Assembly (NCBI RefSeq): GCF_027941775.1
Contig: NZ_CP115917.1
Span: forward strand, 2,523,001-2,587,000
DNA: 64,000 bases
Direction of reading: 5' to 3'
From: Tenacibaculum pacificus
GTDB taxonomy: Bacteria > Bacteroidota > Bacteroidia > Flavobacteriales > Flavobacteriaceae
In this document: positions 10,745 through 19,505 of the stretch, piece by piece
Numbering within the stretch: position 1 is the first letter of the stretch
Layout of the letters: each line of letters begins with the position of its first letter
The notes under the pieces: model-generated
Told to the model about the DNA's origin: nothing
The model's input: only the letters and a program-made list of their open reading frames with translations
Database searches by the model: none
Position numbers and translations under genes: made by a program

Positions 10745-12037
10745 TTAATAGTGGCACTTACCACACTCTTTTCCACCTAACTGTGCTATTGAAACTTGAT
10801 CAACTCCATACTTTGCTGCTAATTGCTTATGAATTTTAGCATAGTATTCATTTCCTTTCAAGTCTACTTTAGTCTCTTTATGACAATCGATACACCAACC
10901 CATTGTTAATGGAGAGTACTGATATACCTCTTCCATTTCTTCAACTGGTCCGTGACATTTTTGACATTTTACACCTGCAACAGTTACGTGCTGTGAGTGA
11001 TTAAAGTATGCAAAATCTGGTAAATTATGAACTCTAACCCATTTAACAGGCTTAGTGTTACCAGTATATTCTAAATTTTCAGCATCCCATCCGGCAGCAT
11101 CATATATCTTAGCTATTTCTTTATCTAAATCAGATTTAGTTAAAGTATGATCATCCATAACCACTTTAGTATCATCTGCTACTTCTGAAATATTCTTATG
11201 ACAGTTCATACAAACACTTACTGAAGGAATACCTGAAGTTTTACTATGTTTTGCTGAAGAGTGACAATATTGACAATCTATCTTATTATCACCTGCGTGA
11301 ATTTTATGCGAAAAAGCAATTGGTTGAATTGGCTGATAACCTTCATCAACACCTACTTGAAATAATGTTCCGAATAAAACATAAATCCCAATTAAAGCTC
11401 CAAAAATCACAGCTAACACATGTAAAAATGTATTCTTTTTAATACCTTCCCATAACTCAGCTGTTTGACCTGCTAAACCTGGTGTTTTAGGTGCTCCTTT
11501 TAACTCACTAATTGTTTTTAATAAACTAGCAATAATTAAAAAAGCAACAATAATCGCTGCTGCTAAAATATACAACAACCATCCTGGAGCATCTCCTTTT
11601 TCAGTTGAACCAGCTGCAGCAACTTCAGTTGCACCTGCCTTCTTAATCTCACCAACAGTTGTGTAATAAAGAATATCATCAATATTTTTATCTGTTAACT
11701 GAGGAAAAGCAGTCATATTAGATTGCTTATATTCTTCAAAAATTTCAATTGCATCTTTATCTCCAGAAGCTCTTAACGCTGCGTTGTCTTTAATCCAAGA
11801 CTTTAACCAATCGTTTTCTCTTCTGCTTTCTACTCCTCCTAGTTTAGGACCAACAAGTTTTTTATCTAACTTGTGACAAGAAGCACATAAAGACTTAAAT
11901 AATTTTTTCCCTTCTTTTTGACGGGCTTCATCAACATCTTGTGAAAACGCTGAAAAACTCACGAATAAAACTAAAAAGAAAGCTAAACTCTTTACGAGTG
12001 TCTGGGTTAATCTGTTGTGATGTTTCACACTTTTCAT
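10745..12037 (-). CDS. actA: Alternative complex III multiheme cytochrome c ActA with fused N-terminal cytochrome domain
   Basis: I place the start at 12037 (MKSVKHHNRLTQTLVKS), because the following hydrophobic stretch ending in FSAFSQ is a signal peptide and the upstream in-frame codons are not protein-like. Six CxxCH heme motifs are visible. CASCH lies in an N-terminal monoheme domain. CQYCH, CMNCH, CQKCH, CIDCH and the terminal CGKCH form the pentaheme domain. Two membrane helices (WLLYILAAAIIVAFLII and TFLHVLAVIFGALIGIYVLF) separate the two parts. ActA collects electrons from ActB and passes them on. It is the first gene of the operon. The classical subunit has five hemes, so the extra monoheme domain is a lineage feature. 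Confidence 0.94.
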   Translation of the reverse strand: MKSVKHHNRLTQTLVKSLAFFLVLFVSFSAFSQDVDEARQKEGKKLFKSLCASCHKLDKKLVGPKLGGVESRRENDWLKSWIKDNAALRASGDKDAIEIFEEYKQSNMTAFPQLTDKNIDDILYYTTVGEIKKAGATEVAAAGSTEKGDAPGWLLYILAAAIIVAFLIIASLLKTISELKGAPKTPGLAGQTAELWEGIKKNTFLHVLAVIFGALIGIYVLFGTLFQVGVDEGYQPIQPIAFSHKIHAGDNKIDCQYCHSSAKHSKTSGIPSVSVCMNCHKNISEVADDTKVVMDDHTLTKSDLDKEIAKIYDAAGWDAENLEYTGNTKPVKWVRVHNLPDFAYFNHSQHVTVAGVKCQKCHGPVEEMEEVYQYSPLTMGWCIDCHKETKVDLKGNEYYAKIHKQLAAKYGVDQVSIAQLGGKECGKCHY

Positions 12038-12108
12038 ACTGTTAAATATAAGTTTTAATAGATTTTTATCTATAAGACTATTATAAAAATAGCACATAGA
12101 AGGTTACG

Positions 12109-12116
12109 CAAAAGTA
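12109..12116 (-). promoter_or_regulatory. Candidate -7 box for the act-cox operon
   Basis: The minus strand reads TACTTTTG, matching the Bacteroidota -7 consensus TAnnTTTG, about 72 bases upstream of the actA start. I could not see a convincing -33 TTTG at the standard spacing. Confidence 0.4.
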
Positions 12117-12216
12117 CTACTTATCTCTAAATTGTGAAAAGTTAAGAGATTGCTAATTTATAATTTATATTTGTTCTAAATAACTTAAGTAGACAATCTA
12201 TTAAATTGTAAGTCAT

Positions 12217-12224
12217 TACTTTTG
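12217..12224 (+). promoter_or_regulatory. Candidate -7 box for the SPOR gene
   Basis: TACTTTTG matches TAnnTTTG and ends 17 bases before the start codon. A second match, TATATTTG, is at 12166-12173. No clear -33 element was found for either. Confidence 0.35.
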
Positions 12225-12241
12225 TATAAAGTTTTAATCAA

Positions 12242-12604
12242 ATGAAAAAAAGAGGTATTATACTAACTTTAACGTTATCTCTTACAATAGGTGTATTTAG
12301 TACAAAAGCACAAGAGAAACACAATAAAAATAAAGACATAGCTTCTCTTATTGTTAAGAAAAGAGAATATAATAAACGAAATGGAACTGGTTACAGAATC
12401 CAATTATATAATGGTTTAGAAACGAAAGCTAAGAGTTTACGAAACAGATTTCAGATTGAATATCCGGGTGTTTATACAAAAATCACCTACGATCAACCTG
12501 ATTGGAAAGCACAAGTTGGTGACTACAGGACAAAATTACAAGCAGATAAAGCTTTAAATAAAATAAGAGAAAAATTTAATGGTTCTATTGTTATTCCACT
12601 ATAA
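12242..12604 (+). CDS. Small secreted SPOR-domain protein
   Basis: The 120-residue protein begins with a signal peptide (MKKRGIILTLTLSLTIGVFS, cleaved near TKAQ). A single SPOR-like domain covers about residues 50-118, seen as GTGYRIQLYNG, then YTKITYDQPDWKAQVGDYRT and the final KIREKFNGSIVIPL. SPOR domains bind denuded peptidoglycan glycans, often at division sites, so the protein probably acts in the periplasm. It is transcribed divergently from the act operon and ends at a strong terminator shared with the convergent gene. Its exact role is unknown. Confidence 0.85.
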   Translation: MKKRGIILTLTLSLTIGVFSTKAQEKHNKNKDIASLIVKKREYNKRNGTGYRIQLYNGLETKAKSLRNRFQIEYPGVYTKITYDQPDWKAQVGDYRTKLQADKALNKIREKFNGSIVIPL

Positions 12605-12630
12605 ATAAAAATCAGAATAATAGGTAAACA

Positions 12631-12665
12631 AAAAAATCAGTGCTAAATTTAGCACTGATTTTTTT
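12631..12665. terminator. Bidirectional terminator
   Basis: A perfect hairpin, ATCAGTGCTAAA with TTTAGCACTGAT, flanked by A6 and T7, lies between two convergent genes. Confidence 0.88.
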
Positions 12666-12698
12666 GTTATATGTAGTATAATTATTCTTTAAAATAAT

Positions 12699-13775
12699 TT
12701 ATGACTCCTCAGAATTATCTATAATATCGATATTTTTAGCTCGTTTTTTCCAATTCATTCTTGCTAGTTTTTGTAAATCGGCAACATTATCGCTCTCATC
12801 CATAATTTCAAAACCTAAAAGGGTTTCAATTACATCTTCTTGAGTTACTAAACCACTTACAGAACCATATTCATCAACAATTAACGCTAAATGCTCGCGT
12901 TGTGCTACTAATTTTTTAAATAAATCAGGAATTGATAACGTTCTTTCTGCAATTAGAATAGTTCTTTTGATTGATTTTAAAGGTTCGTTTCCTTTTTTCT
13001 CAACCAAAGCAAGTAATAATTTATTTTTTAAAACATAACCAGTTATAGTATCCGAATTATCAGAAAAAACAGGAATTCTTGAAAAGTTTAGTAAGTTATT
13101 TTTATCAAAAAAGGATTGAATTGTTTGATTTTCATCAGCTGATATAAGAACTGTACGAGGCGTCATAATATCTTTTGCTTGAACATCTTTAAAATTCAAC
13201 ATATTTCGGATAACATTACTTTCATCTTCATGAAAAACACCTTCTTGTTCTGCAATATCTGTCATCGCCGAAAAATCTTCCCTACTTAAAACACTTTCCC
13301 CATGTCCTCCTTTTCCTCCAATTAACTTAGTAGTCAATTGTAAGATCCATAAAACACCTGTCCATTTTAATGGAAAAATCATTACTTTTAATGCCTTTGT
13401 TGTAAAACCAGCTAATTGTTTCCAATAGGTAGCTCCAATTGTTTTTGGAATAATTTCTGATGCCACTAAAATTAAAATAGTCATAACTGCAGAAACGATA
13501 AAAACACCATAACCATCATCATTAAATATCTTTTTAGCTTCAGTACCTACTAAAATTGCACCAACAGTATGAGCAAGGGTATTTAATGTAAGAATAGCAA
13601 TTAAAGGTTTATCAACATCTTTTTTTAAGATTTCTAATCCTGTTGCAAAAGCTTCGCCTTCGTTCTTTTTCACATTGATAAAAGTAGCGGTTACACTTAG
13701 TAAAACTGCCTCTAAAATAGAACATATAAAAGAAAAAAAGATAGAAACTGTAGCGTAAATAATTAATAGTGTCAT
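12699..13775 (-). CDS. CNNM/HlyC-type membrane protein with DUF21 and CBS domains
   Basis: The 358-residue protein has an N-terminal DUF21 membrane domain (residues 1-165, about four helices, with SEIIPKTIGA). A CBS pair follows (residues about 200-325, with DIMTPRTVLIS and LALIVDEYGSVSGLVTQEDVIE). The family (CorC/HlyC, CNNM) is linked to magnesium or cobalt efflux, though the hemolysin name persists. The C-terminal CorC_HlyC transporter-associated domain seems absent, since only about 30 residues follow the CBS pair. It is a single-gene unit facing the SPOR gene and preceded by the terminator of the DUF3078 gene. Confidence 0.9.
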   Translation of the reverse strand: MTLLIIYATVSIFFSFICSILEAVLLSVTATFINVKKNEGEAFATGLEILKKDVDKPLIAILTLNTLAHTVGAILVGTEAKKIFNDDGYGVFIVSAVMTILILVASEIIPKTIGATYWKQLAGFTTKALKVMIFPLKWTGVLWILQLTTKLIGGKGGHGESVLSREDFSAMTDIAEQEGVFHEDESNVIRNMLNFKDVQAKDIMTPRTVLISADENQTIQSFFDKNNLLNFSRIPVFSDNSDTITGYVLKNKLLLALVEKKGNEPLKSIKRTILIAERTLSIPDLFKKLVAQREHLALIVDEYGSVSGLVTQEDVIETLLGFEIMDESDNVADLQKLARMNWKKRAKNIDIIDNSEES

Positions 13776-13814
13776 TTAATTTTGTTTAATTTTTAGCTAA
13801 AATACGTAAAAAAG

Positions 13815-13844
13815 AAAACCTCAAACATTACTGTTTGAGGTTTT
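13815..13844. terminator. Terminator after the DUF3078 gene
   Basis: The stem AAAACCTCAAACA pairs with TGTTTGAGGTTTT around a four-base loop, 23 bases past the stop codon of the minus-strand gene. Confidence 0.85.
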
Positions 13845-13866
13845 ATTATAATTATAAAGTTTTTAT

Positions 13867-14781
13867 TTAGAAACCATAACTTAAACCAGCTAACCAGTAC
13901 GATTGTACTTTTCCTGGTGTTGCTTCTAAAGAAGGATAATTTGTTAAAGCAGAATTAAAAGCTTCTTGTTTATTAGCTCTTAAACCAGATTCAACTCCTA
14001 CTCCAATACCTTTCCAGATATTAAATCCGATAGAATTTATCCAAGTTGCGTTAGATAAATCTGCTGATTTATAGCTTTGGAAAGTAGATAAATTAGATCT
14101 GAATTTAAAGTTACCTATTTTCTTGTTGTATTCAGCAACAATTTTAGCACCTAAAGAAGAATCAAAGTTTGATCCTGATTTACTAAATACATAATTGTAG
14201 TTTAATGGGTGTGCAACTACTACTAATTCTGGAATAGGAATCCAAGTAAGTCCAAGTCCAAAATCTAAATAACCTGCGTCATTAAAATTCTTAATTAAAG
14301 AAGTTCTGTATTCAACTAAAGTTGAAGCAGCTAATGTTTTAGTTAATTTATAACCAAATAAAGAAGTTACTGTAAAAACATCAGTAGTTCCGTTAAATTC
14401 AGTATCGTCATTAGGGTTATTTTTATCATCTAATTTAACCCAACCTAAATTAATATTTCCTGAATTTCTCCAAAAATATTTTTCTCTATCTAAATTAGCA
14501 AAACCGTTTACAGTAATACCTACATTTCCAGCAGATGAATTAGGAACAGTATTAGAATACCAGTTGTCGAAAGCTGAGAAATTAGCTCCAATTGTACCAA
14601 ATGCACCATATTTCCATCCTGGAAAAGCATCAATTTTAGATTGTAAAGCATTAGCTTCACCTTGTAATTTACTTATTTCACCTTTTTTAGTTGCAAGATC
14701 TTTTTTTAGTTCTTCTGCTGTTTGTGCTTGTAAAGAAACAATAGAACAAACAAATGCTAATGTTAAAATTATTTTTTTCAT
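13867..14781 (-). CDS. DUF3078-type outer-membrane beta-barrel protein
   Basis: The 304-residue protein starts with a signal peptide (MKKIILTLAFVCSIVSLQA). A short coiled coil follows (about residues 22-52, AEELKKDLATKKGEISKLQG), then strands alternating in the beta-barrel manner from PGWKYGAFGTIGANFSAFDNW to the end at LAGLSYGF, a C-terminal aromatic residue typical of outer-membrane proteins. DUF3078 proteins are common in Bacteroidota but uncharacterised. It is its own transcription unit, upstream of the hemolysin-like gene and downstream of the Fe-S assembly genes. The family call rests on recalled pattern, not a search. Confidence 0.8.
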   Translation of the reverse strand: MKKIILTLAFVCSIVSLQAQTAEELKKDLATKKGEISKLQGEANALQSKIDAFPGWKYGAFGTIGANFSAFDNWYSNTVPNSSAGNVGITVNGFANLDREKYFWRNSGNINLGWVKLDDKNNPNDDTEFNGTTDVFTVTSLFGYKLTKTLAASTLVEYRTSLIKNFNDAGYLDFGLGLTWIPIPELVVVAHPLNYNYVFSKSGSNFDSSLGAKIVAEYNKKIGNFKFRSNLSTFQSYKSADLSNATWINSIGFNIWKGIGVGVESGLRANKQEAFNSALTNYPSLEATPGKVQSYWLAGLSYGF

Positions 14782-14869
14782 TATATTAATTTTTTCAAAT
14801 TTTTAAGAGCGCAAAACTACGCATTTTATTAGACAACCTTCTTTTATAAAAGTCACTAATTTTTAACAT

Positions 14870-15373
14870 TTATTTTTTAAATAAAGGCACTGTAGAACAA
14901 GCTTCACCAAACATAATGCTTTTACAAATTGGCTGAATTTTGCTTACTAACAGTGTATAAGCACTTTGTGGAATTGGTTTATCAGAACAACCTTTTATTA
15001 TTAATCTTTTGTCTTGATATAAAGTTGTATCTAAATTTGTGATAATATCATTAAAAATTACAGTTTCTAGTAATTCTAAATCACCAACTACTATTTTTTG
15101 AGCAAATTCGGTTAACTTAGTTGTTAATAAAAGATATGCCCAAGAAGGAATTACCGCATCAACAGAACAACTTAAAGCAACAAATGTGTCTTTATATTGC
15201 GACCAATTATGATTTTTCACTTGTTCTCTAAAATCTTTCTCACGAAGAATTAATTCTTCATACAACCAATCTTTAATATCAAAAACAATACGATTTCCTT
15301 GAGGATAAAAATCTTCAAGATCAATTGTTATTAATTTACTGCCTGCAACTCTATTTATTATTTCTTCTGCCAT
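14870..15373 (-). CDS. DUF2480 family protein
   Basis: The 167-residue soluble protein with no signal or membrane segment begins MAEEIINRVAGSKLITIDLE and contains IDLEDFYPQGNRIVFDIKDWL and PSWAYLLLTTKL. These stretches are typical of the Bacteroidota DUF2480 family, of unknown function. It starts 2 bases after the end of the DUF59 gene, within an Fe-S assembly cluster, so a part in cofactor assembly is plausible. The two cysteines near GCSDKP and GEACSTVP could be functional, but nothing in the sequence proves it. Confidence 0.85.
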   Translation of the reverse strand: MAEEIINRVAGSKLITIDLEDFYPQGNRIVFDIKDWLYEELILREKDFREQVKNHNWSQYKDTFVALSCSVDAVIPSWAYLLLTTKLTEFAQKIVVGDLELLETVIFNDIITNLDTTLYQDKRLIIKGCSDKPIPQSAYTLLVSKIQPICKSIMFGEACSTVPLFKK

Positions 15374-15375
15374 TT

Positions 15376-15696
15376 TTATAGCATTCCAAGTTCTAACTTC
15401 GCCTCTTCACTCATCATTTCATTTGTCCAAGTAGGATCAAAAGTAATTTCAACCTCACAGTTATTAATTTCTTCTAATGATTTCACCTTGTTTTCAATAT
15501 CAACAGGCAAACTTTCCGCTACTGGGCAATTTGGCGATGTTAAAGTCATTAAAATTTTAGCATCCTTTTCTTCAGAAACGAATACATCATAAATTAATCC
15601 TAACTCATATATATCTACTGGAATTTCAGGATCATAAATTGTTTTTAAAACACCTACTATTTTATCTCCTAAATCGTCTAATTCTTTATCTGTCAT
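15376..15696 (-). CDS. DUF59 / SUF-associated Fe-S assembly protein
   Basis: The 106-residue MIP18-family (DUF59) protein shows DPEIPVDIYELGLIYDV near residues 18-35, then the conserved LTSPNCPVAESLP with its cysteine. It ends with EITFDPTWTNEMMSEEAKLELGML. The family acts in maturation of Fe-S proteins (SufT/YitW type). It sits 13 bases after the SufE gene and just before the DUF2480 gene, so the three probably form one operon. Identification is strong; the exact client proteins are unknown. Confidence 0.92.
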   Translation of the reverse strand: MTDKELDDLGDKIVGVLKTIYDPEIPVDIYELGLIYDVFVSEEKDAKILMTLTSPNCPVAESLPVDIENKVKSLEEINNCEVEITFDPTWTNEMMSEEAKLELGML

Positions 15697-15709
15697 CTTT
15701 TCTACTTCT

Positions 15710-16135
15710 TTATGTTGTTAATTTAGATTGTTGCGCAATCGCATACATTTTAATTTGCTTAATCATAGAAACTAAACCATTAGCACGCGTTGGGCTTAAA
15801 TGTTCTTTTAAACCAATTTCATCGATAAAATCAGTTTTAGCTTCTAAAATTGCTGCGGGCGTTTGATTAGAATATACTCTTAATAATAACGCTACAATTC
15901 CTTTAGTTAAAATAGCATCGCTATCGGCAGTAAATAGAATTGTGTTGTTATCTAACTCAGAATATAACCAAACTTTTGATTGGCATCCTTTAATTAAATT
16001 TTCATCTAACTTAAAGGTATCCTTTATCATAGGTAATGATTTTCCTAAGTCAATTATATACTCGTAACGCTCCATCCAGTCATCAAACATAGAAAACTCG
16101 TCAATAATTTCTTCTTGTATTTCTTTGATAGTCAT
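15710..16135 (-). CDS. sufE: SufE-like cysteine desulfuration protein
   Basis: The 141-residue cytoplasmic protein has the SufE fold signature: an opening helix with EFSMFDDWMERYEYIIDLG, then LIKGCQSKVWL holding the sulfur-accepting cysteine (residue about 50), then FTADSDAILTKGIVALLL. SufE takes persulfide sulfur from SufS and raises its activity for Fe-S cluster assembly. It leads the operon with DUF59 and DUF2480. A minus-strand TAATTTTG box (16183-16190) lies about 48 bases upstream. sufBCDS are not in the window. Confidence 0.93.
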   Translation of the reverse strand: MTIKEIQEEIIDEFSMFDDWMERYEYIIDLGKSLPMIKDTFKLDENLIKGCQSKVWLYSELDNNTILFTADSDAILTKGIVALLLRVYSNQTPAAILEAKTDFIDEIGLKEHLSPTRANGLVSMIKQIKMYAIAQQSKLTT

Positions 16136-16145
16136 TTTTTAAAAC

Positions 16146-16153
16146 TATTTTTG
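16146..16153 (+). promoter_or_regulatory. Candidate -7 box for the PfkB kinase
   Basis: TATTTTTG matches TAnnTTTG in the divergent region between sufE and the kinase, about 55 bases before the start codon. A mirror-image candidate for sufE is TAATTTTG on the minus strand at 16183-16190. Confidence 0.35.
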
Positions 16154-16207
16154 CACTGTCTAAAGACACTTTATTAAAAGTGCAAAATTACAGTAAAAAA
16201 ACAAGAA

Positions 16208-17135
16208 ATGAGCAAATTATTAGCAGTTGGTACCGTAGCTTTTGATGCTATTGAAACACCTTTTGGTAAAACAGATAAAATATTAGGAGGTTCGGGAACT
16301 TATGTAGGTTTGGCGGCTTCTCATTTTGGAGTTAAAACCGGAGTAGTTTCTGTAGTTGGAGGAGATTTCCCTCAATCATATTTAGATATGATGAACAACA
16401 AAGATATTAATACCGATGGTATTGAAGTTGTTAAAGAAGGAAAAACATTCTTCTGGAGTGGTAAATATCATAATGATATGAATTCTCGTGATACTTTAAT
16501 TACTGAATTAAATGTTTTAGAACATTTTACACCAGTAGTACCTGAAAATTTTAAAGATGCAGGTATTGTAATGTTAGGTAATTTACACCCATTAACACAA
16601 GCATCTGTTTTAGATCAAATGACTGAAAAGCCAAAATTAATAGTACTTGATACTATGAACTTTTGGATGGATATCGCATTAACAGAATTACATACCGTTT
16701 TAAAACGTGTAGATGTGATTACTATTAATGATGAAGAAGCTCGTCAGTTAAGTGGAGAATATTCGTTAGTGAATGCTGCGAAGAAAATTCAGTGAAATGG
16801 GACCTAAATATGTTATCATTAAAAAAGGAGAACACGGAGCTTTATTATTTAGTGAAGGAAAAATGTTCTTTGCGCCAGCATTACCATTAGCAGAAGTATT
16901 TGATCCTACAGGAGCAGGTGATACATTTGCAGGAGGTTTTTGTGGATATTTAGCAAAAACTGAAGATATTTCGTTTGATAATATGAAAAACGGAATTATT
17001 TACGGATCTAATTTAGCTTCCTTTTGTGTTGAAAAGTTTGGAACACAACGAATGGAAGAGCTTACAAAAGAAGAAGTGCTAACACGCTTGCAGGCTTTTA
17101 AAGAGTTAACACAATTTGACATAGAATTATCATAA
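16208..17135 (+). CDS. PfkB-family carbohydrate kinase, interrupted by one extra base
   Basis: The first frame runs from MSKLLAVGTVAFDAIETPFG to AAKKIQ and the second from EMGPKYVIIKKGEHGALLF to the end. At CAGTG (16790-16794), removing the central G restores KKIHEMGPKYV and a 308-residue protein, normal for the family. The N-terminal GGSGTYVG and the C-terminal DPTGAGDTFAGG, with the catalytic aspartate and anion hole, mark a ribokinase/PfkB sugar or nucleoside kinase. The substrate cannot be told. It is followed by a terminator and then, in the same direction, the amidophosphoribosyltransferase, an order I recall from other Flavobacteriaceae. The break is probably a sequence error. Confidence 0.88.
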
Positions 17136-17136
17136 T

Positions 17137-17170
17137 TTAAAAATCCGCGCTTTTTGCTGCGGATTTTTAA
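17137..17170 (+). terminator. Terminator after the PfkB kinase
   Basis: The stem TTAAAAATCCGC (17137-17148) pairs with GCGGATTTTTAA (17159-17170) immediately past the stop codon. Confidence 0.75.
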
Positions 17171-17218
17171 ATAACAAGAATAACAACAACACACAACATC
17201 CTTTAAATATTTTTTCAA

Positions 17219-19118
17219 ATGAGTGACGCTATTAAACATGAATGCGGTATTGCAATGGTTAGATTATTAAAACCATTACAATATTATAAAGATAAATACG
17301 GAACTGCACTTTATGGTGTAAATAAGATGTATTTATTAATGGAAAAACAGCACAATCGCGGACAAGATGGTGCAGGTTTAGCAAGTATCAAATTCGATGT
17401 AACACCAGGAACAAGATATATTAGTCGAATTCGTTCGAATCAAGCACAACCTATTAAAGATATTTTTGGAAAAATAAACAACAGAATTAATGGTGTTTTT
17501 CAAGAAAATCCTGATAAAACAGATGATACTGAATGGCAAAAAGATAATGTTCCTTATTTAGGAAACTTATTTTTAGGACACCTTCGTTATGGTACTTTTG
17601 GAGGAAACTCAATCGAAAATGTACACCCTTTTTTACGTCAACGTAACTGGAGACATCAAAGTTTAATTGTAGCTGGTAACTTTAACACTGACCAACTCAA
17701 AACAACTTTTAAATGATTTAATTGATTTAGGACAACATCCAAAAGAATCAACCGATACTGTTACAGTAATGGAAAAAATCGGTCATTTTTTAGAAGATGA
17801 AGTTTCTGATTTATACGCTAAAGCGAAAAAAGAAGGTTTTAGTAAAAAAGATGCCTCTCCTTATATTGAGGAAAATTTAGATATCCAACGAATTTTACAG
17901 CGTTCAGCAAAAAACTGGGATGGTGGTTATGCAATGGCTGGATTATTAGGACATGGTGATGCATTTGTATTAAGAGATCCTTCAGCTATTCGTCCTGCAT
18001 TTTATTATCAAGATGATGAAATTGTTGTTGTAGCTTCAGAACGTCCTGCAATTCAAACGGTATTTAATGTTCCTATTGATAAAATTAAAGAAATTGATAG
18101 AGGTCATGCTTTAATTATCAAGAAAAATGGGAAAACTTCTATGTCTCCTATTTTAGAACAACGTACTAAAAAGTCTTGTTCTTTTGAAAGAATTTATTTC
18201 TCTAGAGGAAACGATGCTGATATTTATACAGAACGTAAAAACTTAGGAAAATATGTATTCCCTAATGTTTTAAAATCAATTGATAACGATATTGAAAATG
18301 CTGTTTTCTCTTACATTCCTAACACTGCAGAAACTTCATTTTTTGGAATGATGGAAGCTGCTGAAGATGTATTAAATCAGCAAAAAACAACTGCTATTTT
18401 AGCTGGTGGAACAAAATTATCTAAAGAAAAGGTAATCGAAATTTTATCAAAAAGACCTCGTTTTGAAAAAATAGCTATTAAAGATGCTAAATTAAGAACC
18501 TTTATTACTGATGATAGTAGTAGAGATGATTTAGTAGCACACGTATATGATGTTACTTATAGTGTTGTAAAACCAACCGATAACTTAGTAATTATTGATG
18601 ATAGTATTGTTCGTGGTACAACCTTGAAGAAAAGTATTATCAAAATATTAGACAGATTAAACCCAAAGAAAATTGTTGTAGTTTCTTCTGCTCCTCAAAT
18701 TCGTTACCCTGATTGTTATGGTATTGACATGGCAAAAATCAATGATTTTATCGCCTTTAAAGCCGCTTTAGCATTATTAAAACAAACTAATCAATATGAT
18801 ATTATTGATACAGTATATGCTAAATGTAAAAAGCAAGAAACTAGCGAAGATAAAGATGTTGTAAATTTTGTAAAAGAAGTATATGCTCCTTTTACTGATG
18901 AAGAGATTTCTGGTAAAATTGCAGAGTTATTAAAAACATCTGATATTAAAACAGATGTTGAAGTAATTTTTCAGAATGTAGCTAATTTACATAAAGCTTG
19001 TCCTGATAATTTAGGTGATTGGTATTTTACAGGTGATTATCCAACAGATGGAGGTAACCGAGTAGTTAATCAAGCTTTCATAAACTTTTATGAAGGTAAT
19101 GATGAAAGAGCTTACTAA
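17219..19118 (+). CDS. purF: Long-form amidophosphoribosyltransferase (PurF-like), interrupted by one extra base
   Basis: The N-terminal glutaminase domain begins MSDAIKHECGIAMVRL. The cysteine at residue 9 is the likely nucleophile after propeptide removal. NRGQDGAG and LGHLRYGTFG follow. The phosphoribosyltransferase domain has the PRPP loop VIIDDSIVRGTTL. The frame breaks at CACTG (17686-17690): NFNTDQLK is read where NFNMTNSKQLLNDL is expected. Removing the C gives 632 residues, the length I recall for the flavobacterial long form, against about 500 in E. coli. The enzyme makes phosphoribosylamine from PRPP and glutamine in purine synthesis. Whether this long form is the only PurF or a paralog cannot be decided here. 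The break is probably a sequence error. Confidence 0.88.
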
Positions 19119-19201
19119 GAGAAATTTTAAAAGCTAAAAACGGTTATAAACAAATATTAATTTATAGTATATATCCAAAAATCATACAAAAGTATTTTAA
19201 T

Positions 19202-19236
19202 AAAAAGAGCTCGATAGTATATCGAGCTCTTTTTTT
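19202..19236 (+). terminator. Terminator after purF
   Basis: AAAAAGAGCTCGATA pairs perfectly with TATCGAGCTCTTTTT around a three-base loop and is followed by a T run. Confidence 0.88.
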
Positions 19237-19307
19237 GTGTTAAAAAACATCTTTATAGCCTGTTTTAAATTCATTTAAAAACGTTTTATCGCTGAAAAAT
19301 CGAATCT

Positions 19308-19391
19308 GTCAAGCTGAATTTATTTCAGTTTCACATCCTGATTAGCCATATTTCTTCACCTTATGCGATTCTGAAATAAATTCAGAATGAC
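19308..19391. repeat. Inverted-repeat intergenic element with GTCA/TGAC ends
   Basis: CTGAATTTATTTCAG (19314-19328) is the exact reverse complement of CTGAAATAAATTCAG (19371-19385). The outer bases GTCA and TGAC extend the symmetry, and about 42 bases lie between the arms. The layout resembles a short REP-like or MITE-like unit. Only one copy is in the window. I recall similar sequences scattered in Flavobacteriaceae intergenic regions. Confidence 0.65.
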
Positions 19392-19452
19392 GATAATTTG
19401 GTTTTTATTTAATTTTTAAACAGGCTCTAAATTTATATCATTCTAAAACAAT

Positions 19453-19485
19453 AAAAAACTCGAGCAGTAATGCTCGAGTTTTTTT
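19453..19485. terminator. Terminator after the first TonB-dependent receptor
   Basis: AAAAAACTCGAGCA pairs with TGCTCGAGTTTTTT around a four-base loop, 21 bases past the stop codon of the minus-strand receptor. Confidence 0.88.
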
Positions 19486-19505
19486 ATTTTATATAAAATA
19501 TCTAA

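Larger units (their letters stand above)
19119..19505. other. 387-base intergenic region
   Basis: There is no gene here. The region holds the purF terminator (19202-19236), an inverted-repeat element (19308-19391) and the terminator of the minus-strand receptor gene (19453-19485). The rest is AT-rich and shows nothing recognisable. Confidence 0.8.

Noticed and set aside
12038..12097. Upstream start for actA giving 20 extra residues
   Set aside because: The extra residues precede a normal signal peptide and would block export. The start at 12037 is the natural one.
5620..19118. Programmed ribosomal frameshifting at the split genes
   Set aside because: None of the five breaks has a slippery heptamer such as X-XXY-YYZ. 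All need the same one-base correction within CANTG, and relatives, as I recall them, have continuous frames.
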